A DNA stretch of 64,000 bases from Branchiostoma floridae (Eukaryota > Chordata > Leptocardii > Amphioxiformes > Branchiostomatidae), in the NCBI RefSeq assembly GCF_000003815.2, contig NC_049988.1, positions 19,379,811-19,443,810 on the forward strand, read 5' to 3'. A program made the position numbers and the translations under genes. Below, in pieces: positions 1 to 10,840 of this stretch (position 1 is its first letter; every line of letters starts with the position of its first letter). The notes beneath the pieces were generated by a model. That model did no database searches and was not told the DNA's origin. It was given only the letters and a program-made list of their open reading frames with translations.

Positions 1-83
1 TGGTTTAAATTTGCTTGAAGGCTATCCATACACAAGTATCCTAATTAACAATCAAAAGAAGATGAAAGTGTTAACATTTTTAC

Positions 84-371
84 CTCAGTGCTCTCCACAG
101 GACTGTTGCTTTCCCAGGACTCGTCTTTATCCAGACCCTCCAGCGACGCGATGCGATCTAAGATCTGGTCGTTGCGCTCTTCGAGGGACGCGACTAGCTG
201 CTTGAGTTGCCAGATCTGCAGCAGCAGTACCGCCACCAGCGCCGAGACGACCAGCACGACGGCCGCGGCGAAGGCGGTCTGCACCGCCGCCGGGCGCACA
301 CGGGACCTCCGGTCAGCATACACGGGCCCGCCAAGCGTCAGGTCACCGTTCATCAGCTTATCTGTACTCAT
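84..371 (-). CDS. Gene 0, first coding exon (class I, type II membrane collagen-FReD protein), partial
   Basis: First coding exon of a gene whose other exons lie beyond the left edge. The ATG is at 369-371 and the exon ends in a GAG codon followed by a GTAAAA donor (phase 0), giving 96 residues. The product begins MSTDKLMNGDLTLGGPVY, has a basic patch (ADRRSRVR), then a hydrophobic segment at about residues 29-52 ending VLLLQ, then a polar stretch with heptad-like leucines (WQLKQLVASLEERNDQIL). A short basic N-terminus before a single hydrophobic helix predicts a type II (N-inside) membrane protein. The exon is a clear homologue of the first exon of gene B at 19780-20058, so I infer that linker, collagen and FReD exons follow outside the window. 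The N-terminal module itself matches no domain I can name. Confidence 0.75.
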
Positions 372-720
372 CTTTTACAGCTTAAGGGCAATTAAGCAAG
401 GCTTCAATATAATAAAGTTACGATAGTTTTAAGCAAACTGAAGCAAATTCTACCCTTAAACTCTGAGGCACTGCGCTGACTGGCTGTATGTAGTAGCGCT
501 CAGCGACTGAAGATATCTTTTCAGTAAACTTTCAGATATAATCTTCAAGAACCTTGTCGAACAATAAACTGGGGAAATCCCTTGTAGTTTTTTTCTTGGA
601 AAAATGTCGTTCCCTATTGTTTGTCAGCCCCGCTGCTTCCTCATACGTCATAAGTGTGCATATATAATGACTGATTAAAGTTGTTTTCGTCGAAGTCAGG
701 AGTATTCTGCTGAATCCCGC
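372..720 (-). promoter_or_regulatory. 5' flank of gene 0, candidate promoter region
   Basis: The block upstream of the start codon is closely conserved with the 5' flank of gene B (20059-20420). It includes a TATA-like string (TCATTATATATGC on the minus strand, about 658-670). The string is about 290 bases from the ATG, so the 5' UTR would be long. Conservation may simply reflect recent duplication, so this is weak evidence for a promoter. Confidence 0.25.
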
Positions 721-899
721 CAGGTGAACAGGTCGCAGGTCACACTTGTTTTTTAGACTGATTAGAAAACCCGTTCAGCCGCTCATGGCGTAGAGCGTCT
801 AGAGGTATCCTGGTGCCTGAGGCATCAACCCTGACCTTAGACAAAGGGTTTATATCTTGAGATGAAATAACAACAATTCTTATATACGCAACGCAAGAC

Positions 900-1109
900 T
901 TGGTCTTTCTAATTAGTATTGGTCTATGTCATGACCAACAAGACGTCATTTGCGATAAACTCGGTGTTATAGAGCGACCCCTCCTTCCTCGCCCACCACC
1001 TACTCTGCCCTGCACAAAGTGTCCCAGACTATTCCACACTGCTCTGGGCCTGAGCAGTCACGTCAGACATACCCACCAACAATCAGCAAATGAGACAGGA
1101 TGGACATGA
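900..1109 (+). other. Short ORF with one C2H2-like zinc finger, probable transposon relic (copy 1)
   Basis: A 69-codon open frame ends in CTKCPRLFHTALGLSSHVRHTH, shown here split as CTKC, a 12-residue loop and H-x4-H, the spacing of a C2H2 zinc finger. Similar fingers occur in the terminal regions of some non-LTR retrotransposon proteins, so a transposon fragment is the likeliest reading. The ORF sits in a copied intergenic block and recurs with the frame intact at 20957-21166 and 59344-59553. No promoter or introns are evident. It may be open only because the copies are recent. Confidence 0.3.
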
Positions 1110-1329
1110 ACTAATGCTCGGTCACGAGTGGACGCCGATGATGGTGTTTATTCTAATTATTTTGGACGCTTATGGCTGTTTTGTGTGACGTTACAGACAC
1201 AAGCCTAATTTGGCAGTGTTGCCATCGGCGGTCTTCAACCCAGTAGAAAAACCTGTCGCTCTGCCGATCGTCGTTTTGGGATGAACCTTCAACTCTGACC
1301 CCGCCAGAGGTGAACTTGCTATGCTGCTA

Positions 1330-1507
1330 CAGTCAAACCTGTCTATAGCGGCCACTCAAGGGACCAGGCAAATTTGGCCACTATAGACAGGTGGCCTCTG
1401 TATAGAGGTGGCAACTTGTAGATAAAATACCCAAGGAACCGACAAAAAGTGGCCACTATGGACAGGTGGCCCCTCTGTAGAGGTGGCCCCTAATACAGGT
1501 TTGACTG
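1330..1507. mobile_element. 178-bp MITE with TA target duplication (Tc1/mariner-like)
   Basis: Terminal inverted repeats begin CAGTCAAACCTGT at both ends. A TA dinucleotide flanks each side (1328-1329 and 1508-1509). The paralogous copies at about 21380 and 59770 read straight through as GCTGCTATCTGTC, which is the empty site with one TA. Internally the element carries two diverged copies of a GTGGCCACTAT-gACAGGTGGCC motif. It has no coding capacity. Confidence 0.85.
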
Positions 1508-2398
1508 TATCTGTCTTTCTTGTTGTACATTTAAACAGAAAATGACGTCGTGACTTGTTAACTTGAAATATCTGTTAAAATTTCAATCTATCCTGGATAC
1601 AACATATTAAATATATTAGAATTTAAAAAAATGTCTGAAATTTACAGCCAAGAAAAACTCGGGAACATCATTGAGCACGTGTAGCTGTCCCTGGTGCTGA
1701 AATGCCATTTTCATGTGATGCTGTAATTGCGCCTTGGCTGGACTAGCAAACAGCGCCACCATGCGATATGTGTTGGTGTGGCAGGCCCTTGAGCAGAGGT
1801 CACGCGAAGACATTCCACACCACAGTGTAGAATGGGAGTCAAACTCAGACGATGCTGTAATATCTACTAAAAATGAGGATGCCATTCCTTCTCCCAAATA
1901 TATGGACCATCGTTGTTGTTTCCTATCAGATGAAGATTATAAATATCTTGCTAAAAGATGTGAAATGTTCAAAAAGGTGCAGAGTTATAGTTATAATATG
2001 CTCTTGTATTTTTGTAGCTGAACTGCTGCTTCTTAGGTTATTCCTGTCCTTTCTCTTTTCTGCATCTTTGCCCCTAAATATGTTTCATTGAACTCACCTA
2101 TCTTCCTACCTTTCCGTGTATATGTGCATCATTGTACACCATGTTGGTCATATCTGTATCAAACACACTCTTGGAAACAAATACCATGTACACCTTATTT
2201 CATTTTCACCAGAAGTATATTTGAGTGAGCTATAATGGTCATCAATTGCACCTATGGCGCTGTGCAATGACAGAAAACAGAAGTGCAGAACTTCCTATGT
2301 AATATGCTTATATCCTGTAGTGTTCTTCTAACATGTCTATCACCATATTCATACCATATGATATAATTCGCAATGTATATCATGCATTGGAAAAATCG

Positions 2399-2511
2399 TC
2401 TCTCTCCTGTCTTTCTCTTTTTCTCTCTCTCTCCCACTCTCTCTCTCTCCCTCTGCCTGTCTGTCTGTCTCTCTGTCTGTCACTCTCTCTCTCTCTCTTT
2501 TAACTTAAACT
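2399..2511. repeat. CT-rich microsatellite
   Basis: Imperfect (CT)n/(TCTG)n tract. Shorter tracts are at the same place in the other copies of the intergenic unit (about 16168, 22315, 34453 and 60680). Confidence 0.9.
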
Positions 2512-2937
2512 TTGACAACTTTAATCATTTCTAATATGTCGTCTGCAGACACAACGTAAGTTTCTACATACTGGCATGATGTAAATATTGTAACCTTATT
2601 TTTCGACCTAAAAAAACTTGCATTTGCCATTATTCAACATCTCTTCACTATACATAATATTTACTGTAACATGCACGTAATATTTCTTCTGCCATATTGC
2701 TACCATATATCATCATCACTATATATACCTTATAACATTTCATTATGTGCTATGTGTACAACACCTTACAGGCTTCACGCTCCTAGTGTTTTTATATCAT
2801 AAACAGATTACAACATTTTTTTACCACTTAGAATGCTATAATTCTCTTCCTACAAAATAAGATAAAAGTGTCTAATATGCTGTACATGTCCAAAGGTATA
2901 ATGTTGCTGTTTATATTATGCTCGGTACTGTCATGCC

Positions 2938-2940
<3 letters not shown>

Positions 2941-2996
<56 letters not shown>
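2941..2996. repeat. (TA)n microsatellite
   Basis: An almost perfect TA dinucleotide run of about 54 bases. Only a few TA repeats remain at the equivalent site of the copies near 22785 and 34930. Confidence 0.95.
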
Positions 2997-2999
<3 letters not shown>

Positions 3000-3884
3000 T
3001 GTAGTCTTTTTGGCCAAAACGTTTTCTTAATACATCTCTGAACTCTCATTCACAACTTCTAACACACCGATATACATCTTGACTTCTCCAAAATTATACA
3101 AACTATCATGATTCTATCATGTGGCATGGCTGAATACATTGCTCAACTACTGAAGCTTCCAAGACATCTGACCGCACAAATAGTAAATTCCCTTGTTTTG
3201 TCTTCATTTCAACACCTTCCCAGCAATACGATTTCCCAATCTATTTTTGTATAAAAGTGAAATTCACTAAAATGCTAACGTTACAGGCCAGTGCTACTAT
3301 TAAACGTTCAAAATCAACATAACCATAAATGTACTTCTGCCACAATCACATGTGTCCATTACAAGATTCATCGTTACACACTTCGTTAGGAGAGTAATAC
3401 GAAAAAAAAGAACGGATTTATACCGTATTTTATACGTTTGGAATTAGTTAATGCACGGAATGTTGAAATTGTAGAATGAGTTTAGGAAATGGATTGTAAC
3501 GAGTTTACTACCGTTTGGCAGTGCCATCTTTTGATCACTTTTCAAACTGCAGTAAAAATGATTACTGGTATACTTTGCGCGGAAGCCGTGCGAAACTCAC
3601 TCTCCCGGCATAAGAGACCCTTAGCCCGTGTTGAAAATCGTGAATCAGTGCTCACGCAAAAAAAAAAGTTAGCGCTGCTAGAAGTATTCAAAGGAGGCTA
3701 ACTTCGCGCTAGATCCACGTGCACGTCTAAATTAGGTCTTGGTTCTCACCTACCCAGTTTCATGTAACACGAGTGCTTTGAGCCATGGAAAATTATCTAT
3801 GCCAAAGAACAACATTTTGTTCAAGAGGCGCCCTTAGCAGGCATCTTAGGTGGCTGTATGGGGATGGACATTAGTGCGGCGTAT

Positions 3885-3993
3885 GTGTGTGTGTGTGTGT
3901 GTACGTATGTGAGGGAGTGTGTGTGTGTGTGTGTATGCGAGTGTATGTGTGTGTGCATGTATGTGTATGTGCGTGTGTGTATGTGTGCGTGTA

Positions 3994-4047
<54 letters not shown>
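3885..4047. repeat. (TG)n microsatellite downstream of gene A
   Basis: Long TG/CA tract with TATG interruptions. It is flanked by conserved single-copy sequence (ATGGGGATGGACATTAGTGC on the left, GGAGGGGACGCGCAAGAAA on the right). The same arrangement follows genes D, E and F. Confidence 0.95.
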
Positions 4048-4077
4048 GTGTGGGTGGAGGGGACGCGCAAGAAATTT

Positions 4078-4083
4078 TTTATT
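4078..4083 (-). terminator. Candidate polyadenylation signal, gene A
   Basis: AATAAA on the minus strand, about 350 bases after the stop codon of gene A. The same hexamer is at the same relative place after gene F (58301-58306). No other support. Confidence 0.3.
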
Positions 4084-4433
4084 CTCATGAATGTCGACTA
4101 CGTAGTACAGTTTATGCCACGTTCATAATGCTCCCTGTGTACACATTACACACCATTGCCAACACAATTCACGTTTTAGAAGAAGATTTGTCGAAATATG
4201 CGCTGGATTGAAATTTTATCTCACCGTGAAAGGGCTCGTGCAGACAGAATCAAGAAAGTCAAGTGAGGCGGTTGTTAACATAGCATTGTTAAGAGATTTG
4301 CTCCAGCATAGCTCTTCATAAAGGCAGCTCAAAAGGAACATTACGTTAAGAAGCTGTTAGCAGAATGCGTTCGAAGAAAATATTTGCTAGATGCAAACGG
4401 CAGATCGTGGGGTTAGTTATTGGTTGGTTGTCT

Positions 4434-7400
4434 CTAAGGAGCAGGTCTGATCTTCATGAAAGAAGACTTGATGGAGTACTGGTGAGCTGACCACGCTGAC
4501 CACTCTATACCATGTGTATAAGTCCCCCCGCCGCCATGCTTGTACGGCTGGTTCAGGTTGGCGCGGTTACAAGCATTATACCACCAACCACCACGACCGC
4601 CCCAAATATTTGCGCAGTTATGGCCCGAAATACCGTCGTTATCCTGGTCGTGTGTTGAAAATCTGCTACCATCATGATAGCTTAACCCGTACCCACCATC
4701 CCCAGCAGTGCCGCTATAGGTACCAACATGCAGACGGTACTTCGCTGCTTCATCCTCGATATAGAAACTATCATATTCAGCATATACCGTTTCCGAGGAC
4801 CAATTTTCGAGATCAATGCGCAGAAGGTATGCCTTCTCGTTGGAAATCTGATAGATTTTGTCGTTTCCGAGCCAAAACTCACTGCTGAGGTCCCCAAACC
4901 CATTTTTGTAAGTTTCCCAGTCATTAGCAAAATCTACAGAACCGTCAAAGCGTTTCTGGAGGACAGTCCAGCCGCCGGCCCCAGCTTCCATCTCACAGTA
5001 GACCCGGAACAAGGCTCCGGCGGCGTCTGGATGGATGGTGTAGACACCGCTGGTGGTGTGGCCAGCCTTGTAGACGTCGTCACAATCTGTAAGTCATTTA
5101 AATTTACATTTTAACGTACATGTACATCAAAGGAAACATAAAAGGAATGAAGTTTATCTAAAAATATTGAACTTGTCATGTTAACAATGACTTACGAAAG
5201 TCAGTGTTTGCAGAAAACCAAGTCAAATGTATGAAGATTGTGCCAAATCTAGAATGAAAGGAAAGTCGACAGAGAATTATACATACCTCTCATTGGCTGC
5301 GGGTTGACAGCGTTACTGGAACAATTACAGCTTCCTGGAGGTTCAGAAAGTCCGAAAGGGAAAATAGTCATTTCAACAAGTTGCACAAAAACACAATTTT
5401 GCCTCATAATAGACTAATGGTGCATTAAAGCCAGTTCCGGTTTTGATCCTTGTTTAGGCCGACATGGCTTGAAGTTGAGTGCTGAAATCATTATTTGTTA
5501 ATTCCATAGAAAAGATGCTCTCGACATATTAGCAACGCACAGCCACTAGTGCATCTAACTAACACCTAGACCCTAGACATGAAAGCTATTAAATGGGAAG
5601 GATACTTGTATTGCTCAATATGAGACTTCCAGTATGACCTACGTCACAATTTCGACCTACGTCACCGGGGCCCGGCCGGGCAGCTTTGAAGAACGAAAAG
5701 TATGATATCAAAGACACCAAACTACACAAGACGTTAATAGAATAGTCGAGGGCATTATTTGTGCATATTTTTACGTTTAACATTTCATTTTCATTTCCAA
5801 GAATTAACAGTCCGACCGGGCCCGGTTTGGAAATGTGACGTTAGCCTAACAGTTGAAAATCCTGAACAGGGCGTTGTAAGTTAAAAAAAAAAAACCCATT
5901 ACATTGCGTATGACAAACAGGCACTTTACCACCAAACGGCAGAGTGAGACTGTTGGCGGCTCCCTTAGCCCTGCGGCGGCCGGTTGGATCAGATCGGACG
6001 GGCGGCCGGCCCCCGCTCTCCGGCCCGTCTGCTGAAAGGCGGAGCGTCTCGGGAAGGAACACAACGTCTGCCTATGCTAACGATGCTGCTCAATATAGCA
6101 TCACAAATAATAGAATAAAAATGGAAAAACAACTTACCTGGCGTTTTACTCATCTCGTAAAGACGCTGCTCCAAGGCGGCGGTTCGGTTTCGCTCCTTGT
6201 CTAGGTCACGGCGCATGTCGTCTCGGTCGCGCTTCAAGGCGTCAACAGTGGTGGCCAGTTGGCGCATGTCGTCTCGGTCGCGCTTCAAGGCGTCAACAGT
6301 GGTGGCCAGTCGGCGCATGTCGTCTCGGTCGCGCTTCAAGGCGTCAACAGTGGTGGACAGTTGGCGCATGTCGTCTCGGTCGCGCTTCAAAGCGTCAACA
6401 GTGGTGGACAGTTGGCGCATGTCGTCTCGGTCGCGCTTCAAGGCGTCAACAGTGGTGGACATGTCGTCATGGTTGCGCTTGAAATCGTCAACAGTGGTGG
6501 ACAGTTGTGATATCTCCTGAAAATTTATAAGCGCACGTCAGACTTCCAACCGTAAAAAACAAGATGAAAAAGCAGAACGTTCCTGCTTAATGGACTCAAT
6601 AAAGTTTGATAAACAGAACATGCACGCATGCGCAGGAACAAAATTATGTCAGAAAAAGTGATTTACAACAGGCTTTGGGCACAGGGGTATTTACCTCTTT
6701 ATTGATGAACGTCAGAGGGGCGAGTCCCACACCGACTAAACTAAGCATCACGGCAATACCGGCGATCATGCAGCTGCGGTGGGAGCGGATGAAGCTAAAG
6801 AGAGCACCGCGGCCGCTGGCTTCAACCTGATACGTGCGGTCTGTTAGAAAACAAGAGCTTTTAAAACAAGAAATGTTTTGTTAAAACGCTGAACTGAAAT
6901 TTTCAACACAAAAGTTGGAATTACCCAAATTTTTGAATGTCCAACTCTATTCTTTATCAAGGAATGACATCAGACTGGAATTGGACTGTCAAAAATCTGG
7001 GGAAATCCAACTTTTGTGCTGTAAATCAAAATTCAACTTTAAACCTGAATAGATAAATTGAAGACTCCTGAATGGCTCTTGAATAACCTAGTGTTAGCAT
7101 ACCCTCCAGGCATCTTGTTTGGACCGGTTAAATGATGTAAATGAATTGTTGTGTATTATGATATAGCCAGGCGATCAGACCCCTCAGGAAGGAATGATCA
7201 TGAATACAGTACAGCAAAAGTTTTTTAAAAGTTTGACATGCCTCCAGCTGTCTTATCTGGTAATGTAAAAAAGTTGTTGTGTAATATATAATGGTTTATT
7301 ATTTCGAATAACCCACTGTAAATAACTGTACATAATCCAGGGAGGCTCAAGCCCTTCTCGGCATGTCATTTCTGAATTAGATGAATTTAAAATAAATTAG

Positions 7401-8637
7401 GAAAAACACAAAGTGAAACACATTACATAATAGCAAATAATCAATCAATAGACTAAGTTAGTGACGGAGCCGATTGATAGATTGCTAAGATGTACAACAA
7501 GGTAGAGACGAATAAATTCAGGAAATTTATTTGTTTAACATACGAATAACTAACCAAGCTTGTCGATATTAGAAGTATGATTGATTCTTTGAACTGCTTA
7601 ACAATATTACTATCGGTAACATTTGGTGCCTTGTCGCTTAGCATTTAATCTCTACCAGACACACAAAACAAAAGATTATTACATGATGTACTTTTTTTAA
7701 CTTTTCGGCCAGTTTGTTGAAGTTTCATAATCTAAGATGGCGTCCATGGATTGCTTAAGAGATCAGATCTGTCACAAATATCTCAAGAATATACTAATTA
7801 TCAGTTTGTGGTCGTACGGCAATCGTGATCAGACGCTGGAATACACGACGGTTGCATGAAAAACAAAAACACAGGATAGGTTTTACCTGCTCTGGAGACG
7901 TACAAAGCGTTGGGTATACTCGCAGCGGCGTCCGCAATTGATCGCCAATCAGTCTGGGGCTGCTGCATGGGTGTGGTGCCTGGAGGAAAAAAATGGCGCG
8001 TGTGATGTGATGAAATCAATATAACATTATTTTCACAAGTATCTATCTATTAAATATCTTAGTTTCATTTTATTAACAACACAAACGCGTCTGCTGCAAA
8101 TGGATACCTATAAAACTGCATGATATAACTGTAGCAATATTTTAGTTTATGGCTTTTCAAAAGTACGTTTCATCTTGAGGTGCGGTGCTGGTTCCAATGT
8201 TTATGTTTTCAGCCTATTGCACCAACTGTGCTGGATTACTGTTCCTTTACGTGCATTGGTTTGACGACTGAAGACTAATCTATAAGTTAAGGTTTGCTGC
8301 TAAACGGGGATTTACTTTACCAACCGAAATGGTGGATGCACCCCTCAATATACCATGCCCCAAGAGGGGTTCACACTTCATTCATATGAGAAGGTAGTAG
8401 GGTCACTTAATACGTATACTACTTGTGCCCCCACTGGTATATAAAGAATATTGTTATAAGAATGCATCTTCCGAGCTTCATGCCTCGACTAAATTATATC
8501 TGAATCTTAGACAAAAGAAAACACGTTGTGCACCAAGCAAGGCACTTGGTAATTATAAATCTCAATATTTGTCATTACATAGAATTGTGTTTACCTGCGC
8601 CATCACTAGTTTGGGACTGCTGTTGATCTCCCGGCAT
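4434..8637 (-). CDS. Gene A: class II membrane FReD protein with six coiled-coil repeats and no collagen body
   Basis: Predicted pattern-recognition receptor/lectin of about 487 residues. Exons on the minus strand: 8595-8637 ([14 protein letters not shown]), 7887-7979, 6695-6840, 6138-6516, 5930-6031, 5287-5334 and 4434-5086. All have GT/AG ends and compatible phases. Residues 1-68 are cytoplasmic with a basic IRSHRS end. The transmembrane helix is about 69-88 ([17 protein letters not shown]). The coiled coil is 95-220, the linker 221-254, a short Cys-rich piece 255-270, and the FReD 271-487. The FReD shows the family pattern: four cysteines, [30 protein letters not shown], calcium-type HDQDND, NCA and a WWY..C motif, ending MKIRPAP. 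Unlike its neighbours it has lost nearly all of the collagen exon. The family binds acetylated sugars or other microbial patterns, but the ligand here is unknown. Exon 1 lies next to several silent copies of itself. Confidence 0.75.
5287..5334 (-). CDS. Gene A remnant of the collagen exon (possible 16-codon mini-exon)
   Basis: Only the 3' end of the collagen exon survives, encoding [16 protein letters not shown]. Aligned with gene C, the Gly-X-Y body and part of the preceding intron (about 340 bases in C) are missing. Sequence just upstream joins directly to intron. A CCTCCAG string left by the old Pro-Pro-Gly codons could serve as an acceptor. It would keep phase 1 at both ends, so 48 bases could be spliced in frame. 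If it is not used, exon skipping would also keep the frame. Confidence 0.45.
5630..5852. mobile_element. MITE with CAGTTAGGCCTACGTCAC-type inverted repeats (gene A intron)
   Basis: Both ends carry the same imperfect inverted repeat, which runs CCTACGTCAC, then ATTTCC, then CCGGGCCCGG. Relatives lie in the same intron of gene C (25033-25246) and gene D (37753-37964). Single ends are at about 46264-46311 and 56132-56173. The interior is AT-rich and non-coding. Target duplication is unclear. Confidence 0.65.
5930..6031 (-). CDS. Gene A linker exon (intact copy, class II)
   Basis: A 102-base exon, phase 1 at both ends. It encodes ADGPESGG, then a basic stretch RRRAKG, then [10 protein letters not shown]. 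It matches the linker exon of gene B (18467-18551). The B motif RAKR is RAKG here, so the furin consensus is lost. The acceptor reads TTTCAGCAG, a tandem NAGNAG site that could add or drop one alanine. Because the exon is a multiple of three, it can be skipped without a frameshift. Confidence 0.6.
6138..6516 (-). repeat. Gene A coiled-coil exon, six copies of a 14/17-residue repeat
   Basis: The exon encodes six units of [14 protein letters not shown], mostly followed by RQL or RRL, and closes with [23 protein letters not shown]. The repeat is also visible in DNA as a 51-base tandem repeat. Units of 14 residues are two heptads, and units of 17 add a three-residue stutter. Hydrophobic L, V, L and M fall at 3/4 spacing, so a trimeric or dimeric stalk is plausible. 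Genes C, D and E have four units. Confidence 0.8.
6891..7040. mobile_element. Short palindromic MITE (AACACAAAAGTTGGA family), gene A intron
   Basis: Imperfect inverted repeats with core CACAAAAGTTGGA at both ends. It is present at the same place in the class II introns of C (26402-26552), D (39120-39270) and E (51213-51320, internally deleted). The insertion therefore predates duplication of the class II genes. A related longer element is at 47207-47413. Confidence 0.6.
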
Positions 8638-9284
8638 GGTTCGACTTGTCAGGTTTCTGCACAGCAAAAATACACGCCCTACCTCAGGCGTGGTCCGAAA
8701 CGCAATGAGAAATATAGCCTAACCTGAAATAATTAGAAACCAGAGATGAAAGAAAATCATATTGAGTGGGTGGAAAACAACACACGTTTTCCAGGTGAGA
8801 CCAATCATACAGGCACGTAATCCTTTTCTTTGTTTGTTTGTTACATATTGAGAGAGAAGTATTGAAAACAACTTTTAAAATTTTGATCATGTTTGGAAAG
8901 CTATTAGATACATTGAAATGTATATGCACGCAAGGGAGAAAAACAATTTTTTTCTTATTTTTTTTGTTTTTCGTCTGACATTTTCCGTGTTTGTCACACA
9001 ACAACTAGGGTATTTTGCCCAAGTGGCAAATTCAGGCTAAACTAGAGTTCGGCAAACTCCTACCTCCATGAAATATTTTGAACTTTTGTAAATCTTATGC
9101 ACACGACTTGTACATTTACTTGATTTATTCATGGTGATGTTCATCATTGACTAACTGCTTAACATACACATGTCACAAGTTTAGAATTTCCATCATTAAT
9201 CATTAAGCGGTTTTAAATCAGTTCCTCATATCGTATTACATGCAAGTGTGTCTTTAATCTACCCACACCGCACCTACCCACACT

Positions 9285-9345
9285 GCACAGCAAAAATACA
9301 CGCCCTACCTCAGGCGTGGTCCAAAACGCAATCAGAATCTGAAGA
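9285..9345 (-). pseudogene. Truncated exon-1 copy
   Basis: Only the 5' UTR half of the class II first exon is present (CACGCCTGAGGTAGGGCGTG on the minus strand). The start codon and splice donor are missing, replaced by unrelated sequence. Confidence 0.55.
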
Positions 9346-10711
9346 AATTACAAATCAGAGATGAAAGAAAACCACATTGAGTGGGTGGAAAACAACACAC
9401 GTTTTCCAGTTGAGACCAATCATACAGACACGTAATCCTTTTTTTTTTGTTTATTCGTTACATATTGAAAGAGAAGTATCGAAAACAACTTTTAAACATT
9501 TGATCATGTTTGAAAAACTATCAGATACATTGAAATGTATGGGAGAAAAATTTGTTTTCTTCATTTTTTTGTTGTTCGTCTGATATTTTCGTCCCTTAAC
9601 AAGTAGTCAGTCAACACACGCAAGAGTTTTTGCGTTAAGGTAATTTGTAGATTTTCTACCGTGAATACATTTTTATTTTTTATTTTTTGCTCCAGCCAAA
9701 TTCAAGTGGCAAACCAAGGCTCAACTAGAGTTCGGCAAACTCAAACCTCCATGAATCAATTAGAACGTTTGTAAATATACTTGATTTATGCATGGTAATG
9801 TTCATCATTGATCATTCATCATTGAACATGGTAATGTTCAACATACACATATCACAAGTATAAGATTCCCATCATTCATCATTAAGCGGTTTTAAATCAG
9901 TTCCTCATATAATACCACGTGCAAGTATGTCTTTTATCTATCCCCCAAGACCCGGTTCACTGAGAGTGAAGACAATAAAGATGTGCAAGTTGAAGAATGG
10001 TAATGTGTTCAAAACAATATTCATGATTTCAATGTCTTCCTGCGACTTCCACATCTCTTCCACATCTCCACAGGATGTTTCTGCTCAAAGAATCTGTCTT
10101 AAAATGTCTTCTTGCTGGCAACATTATGCACTTTTTTTTCAAGACCTCAGAATGAAGAATTTTTCGAAAGTGATCAAAAGATCAAAAGTATTGAATTCGA
10201 AGGTTACTTTGTGTTGTATGTTGTCATGTTTTAAACAATGTAGTGTTTTATTTAGACAAACGCCTTAAACTCATTTGTGAACACGCGTTGTTATCAGCGA
10301 ATTCAAAAAAATTCGGGAGACTTTGATTTAGCTCCAAGTGTTCTACCCTTTCAAAATGGTTTCCAGCGATAAATATTGGGCTTTAAACCACGATGATATT
10401 ATTGTAGACTGAAGTCGTTTCGAAATTTTGTATGTAGGATATGGATTCAAGCTGTAGAGACTTTTTTTAAAGATCTCACTTCGTTATTTGCGATGAACTC
10501 AATGATTTTGCTAAGGTTTGTACGTTTGTGTCACGTCACAGCAATAGTCTAATTTCGCAGTGTTGCTATCGGCGGTCAAAAGAAAACACGTTGTACACCA
10601 AGCAAGGCACTGGTTAATTCTAAATCTCAATATTTGCCATTACAAAGATTTTCAAAAAACAAACCCACTTCTTATCTGTACAGTTGAAATATTTTCACAA
10701 AAAATATTTAC

Positions 10712-10840
10712 CTGTGTCAGCAGTTTGGGACTGCTGTCGATCTCCTGTTATGGTGCGACTTTTCAGGTTTTTGTACAGCAAAAATACACGCCCTGCGTCA
10801 GGCGTGGTCCGAAACACATTGGAAAATATAGTCTAACCTG
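10712..10840 (-). pseudogene. Silent exon-1 copy 1 upstream of gene A (ATA instead of ATG)
   Basis: Homologous to 8595-8720 with the donor kept (ACACAG then GTAAAT). The start codon is ATA (10749-10751), so the copy reads ITGDRQQSQTADT. The frame upstream is closed by TAG, so it cannot supply a start. Spliced to exon 2 it would leave the Met of exon 2 (TTPMQQPQ) as the first usable ATG. Confidence 0.6.

Larger units (their letters stand above)
1530..3850. repeat. Copied intergenic unit, copy 1
   Basis: Non-coding block between gene 0 and the 3' end of gene A. It contains a recognisable core (GCGCCTTGGCTGGACTAGCA at about 1728), a CT-rich tract, a conserved AT-rich stretch and a GGAGGCTAACTTCGCGCTAG motif near 3695. 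The same order recurs at about 15370-16500, 21500-23550, 33640-35650 and 59900-61850. I see no exon structure in it. Short open frames here are not conserved between copies. Confidence 0.6.

Noticed and set aside
3846-4211. Long Cys/Val- or Thr/His-rich open frames over TG tracts (also at 35738, 46030, 48125, 55946, 58005)
   Set aside because: They are translations of dinucleotide repeats, open in several frames at once and not conserved.
6197-6520. Ser/Arg-rich plus-strand frame over the coiled-coil exon (also 25812, 38531, 50577)
   Set aside because: Antisense reading of the repeat; the minus strand has correct splice sites and joins in phase.
8436-8446. TATATAAAG on the plus strand, repeated upstream of class II exon 2 in A, C, D and E
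   Set aside because: It looks like a TATA box but lies in an intron on the opposite strand, with no plus-strand gene after it.
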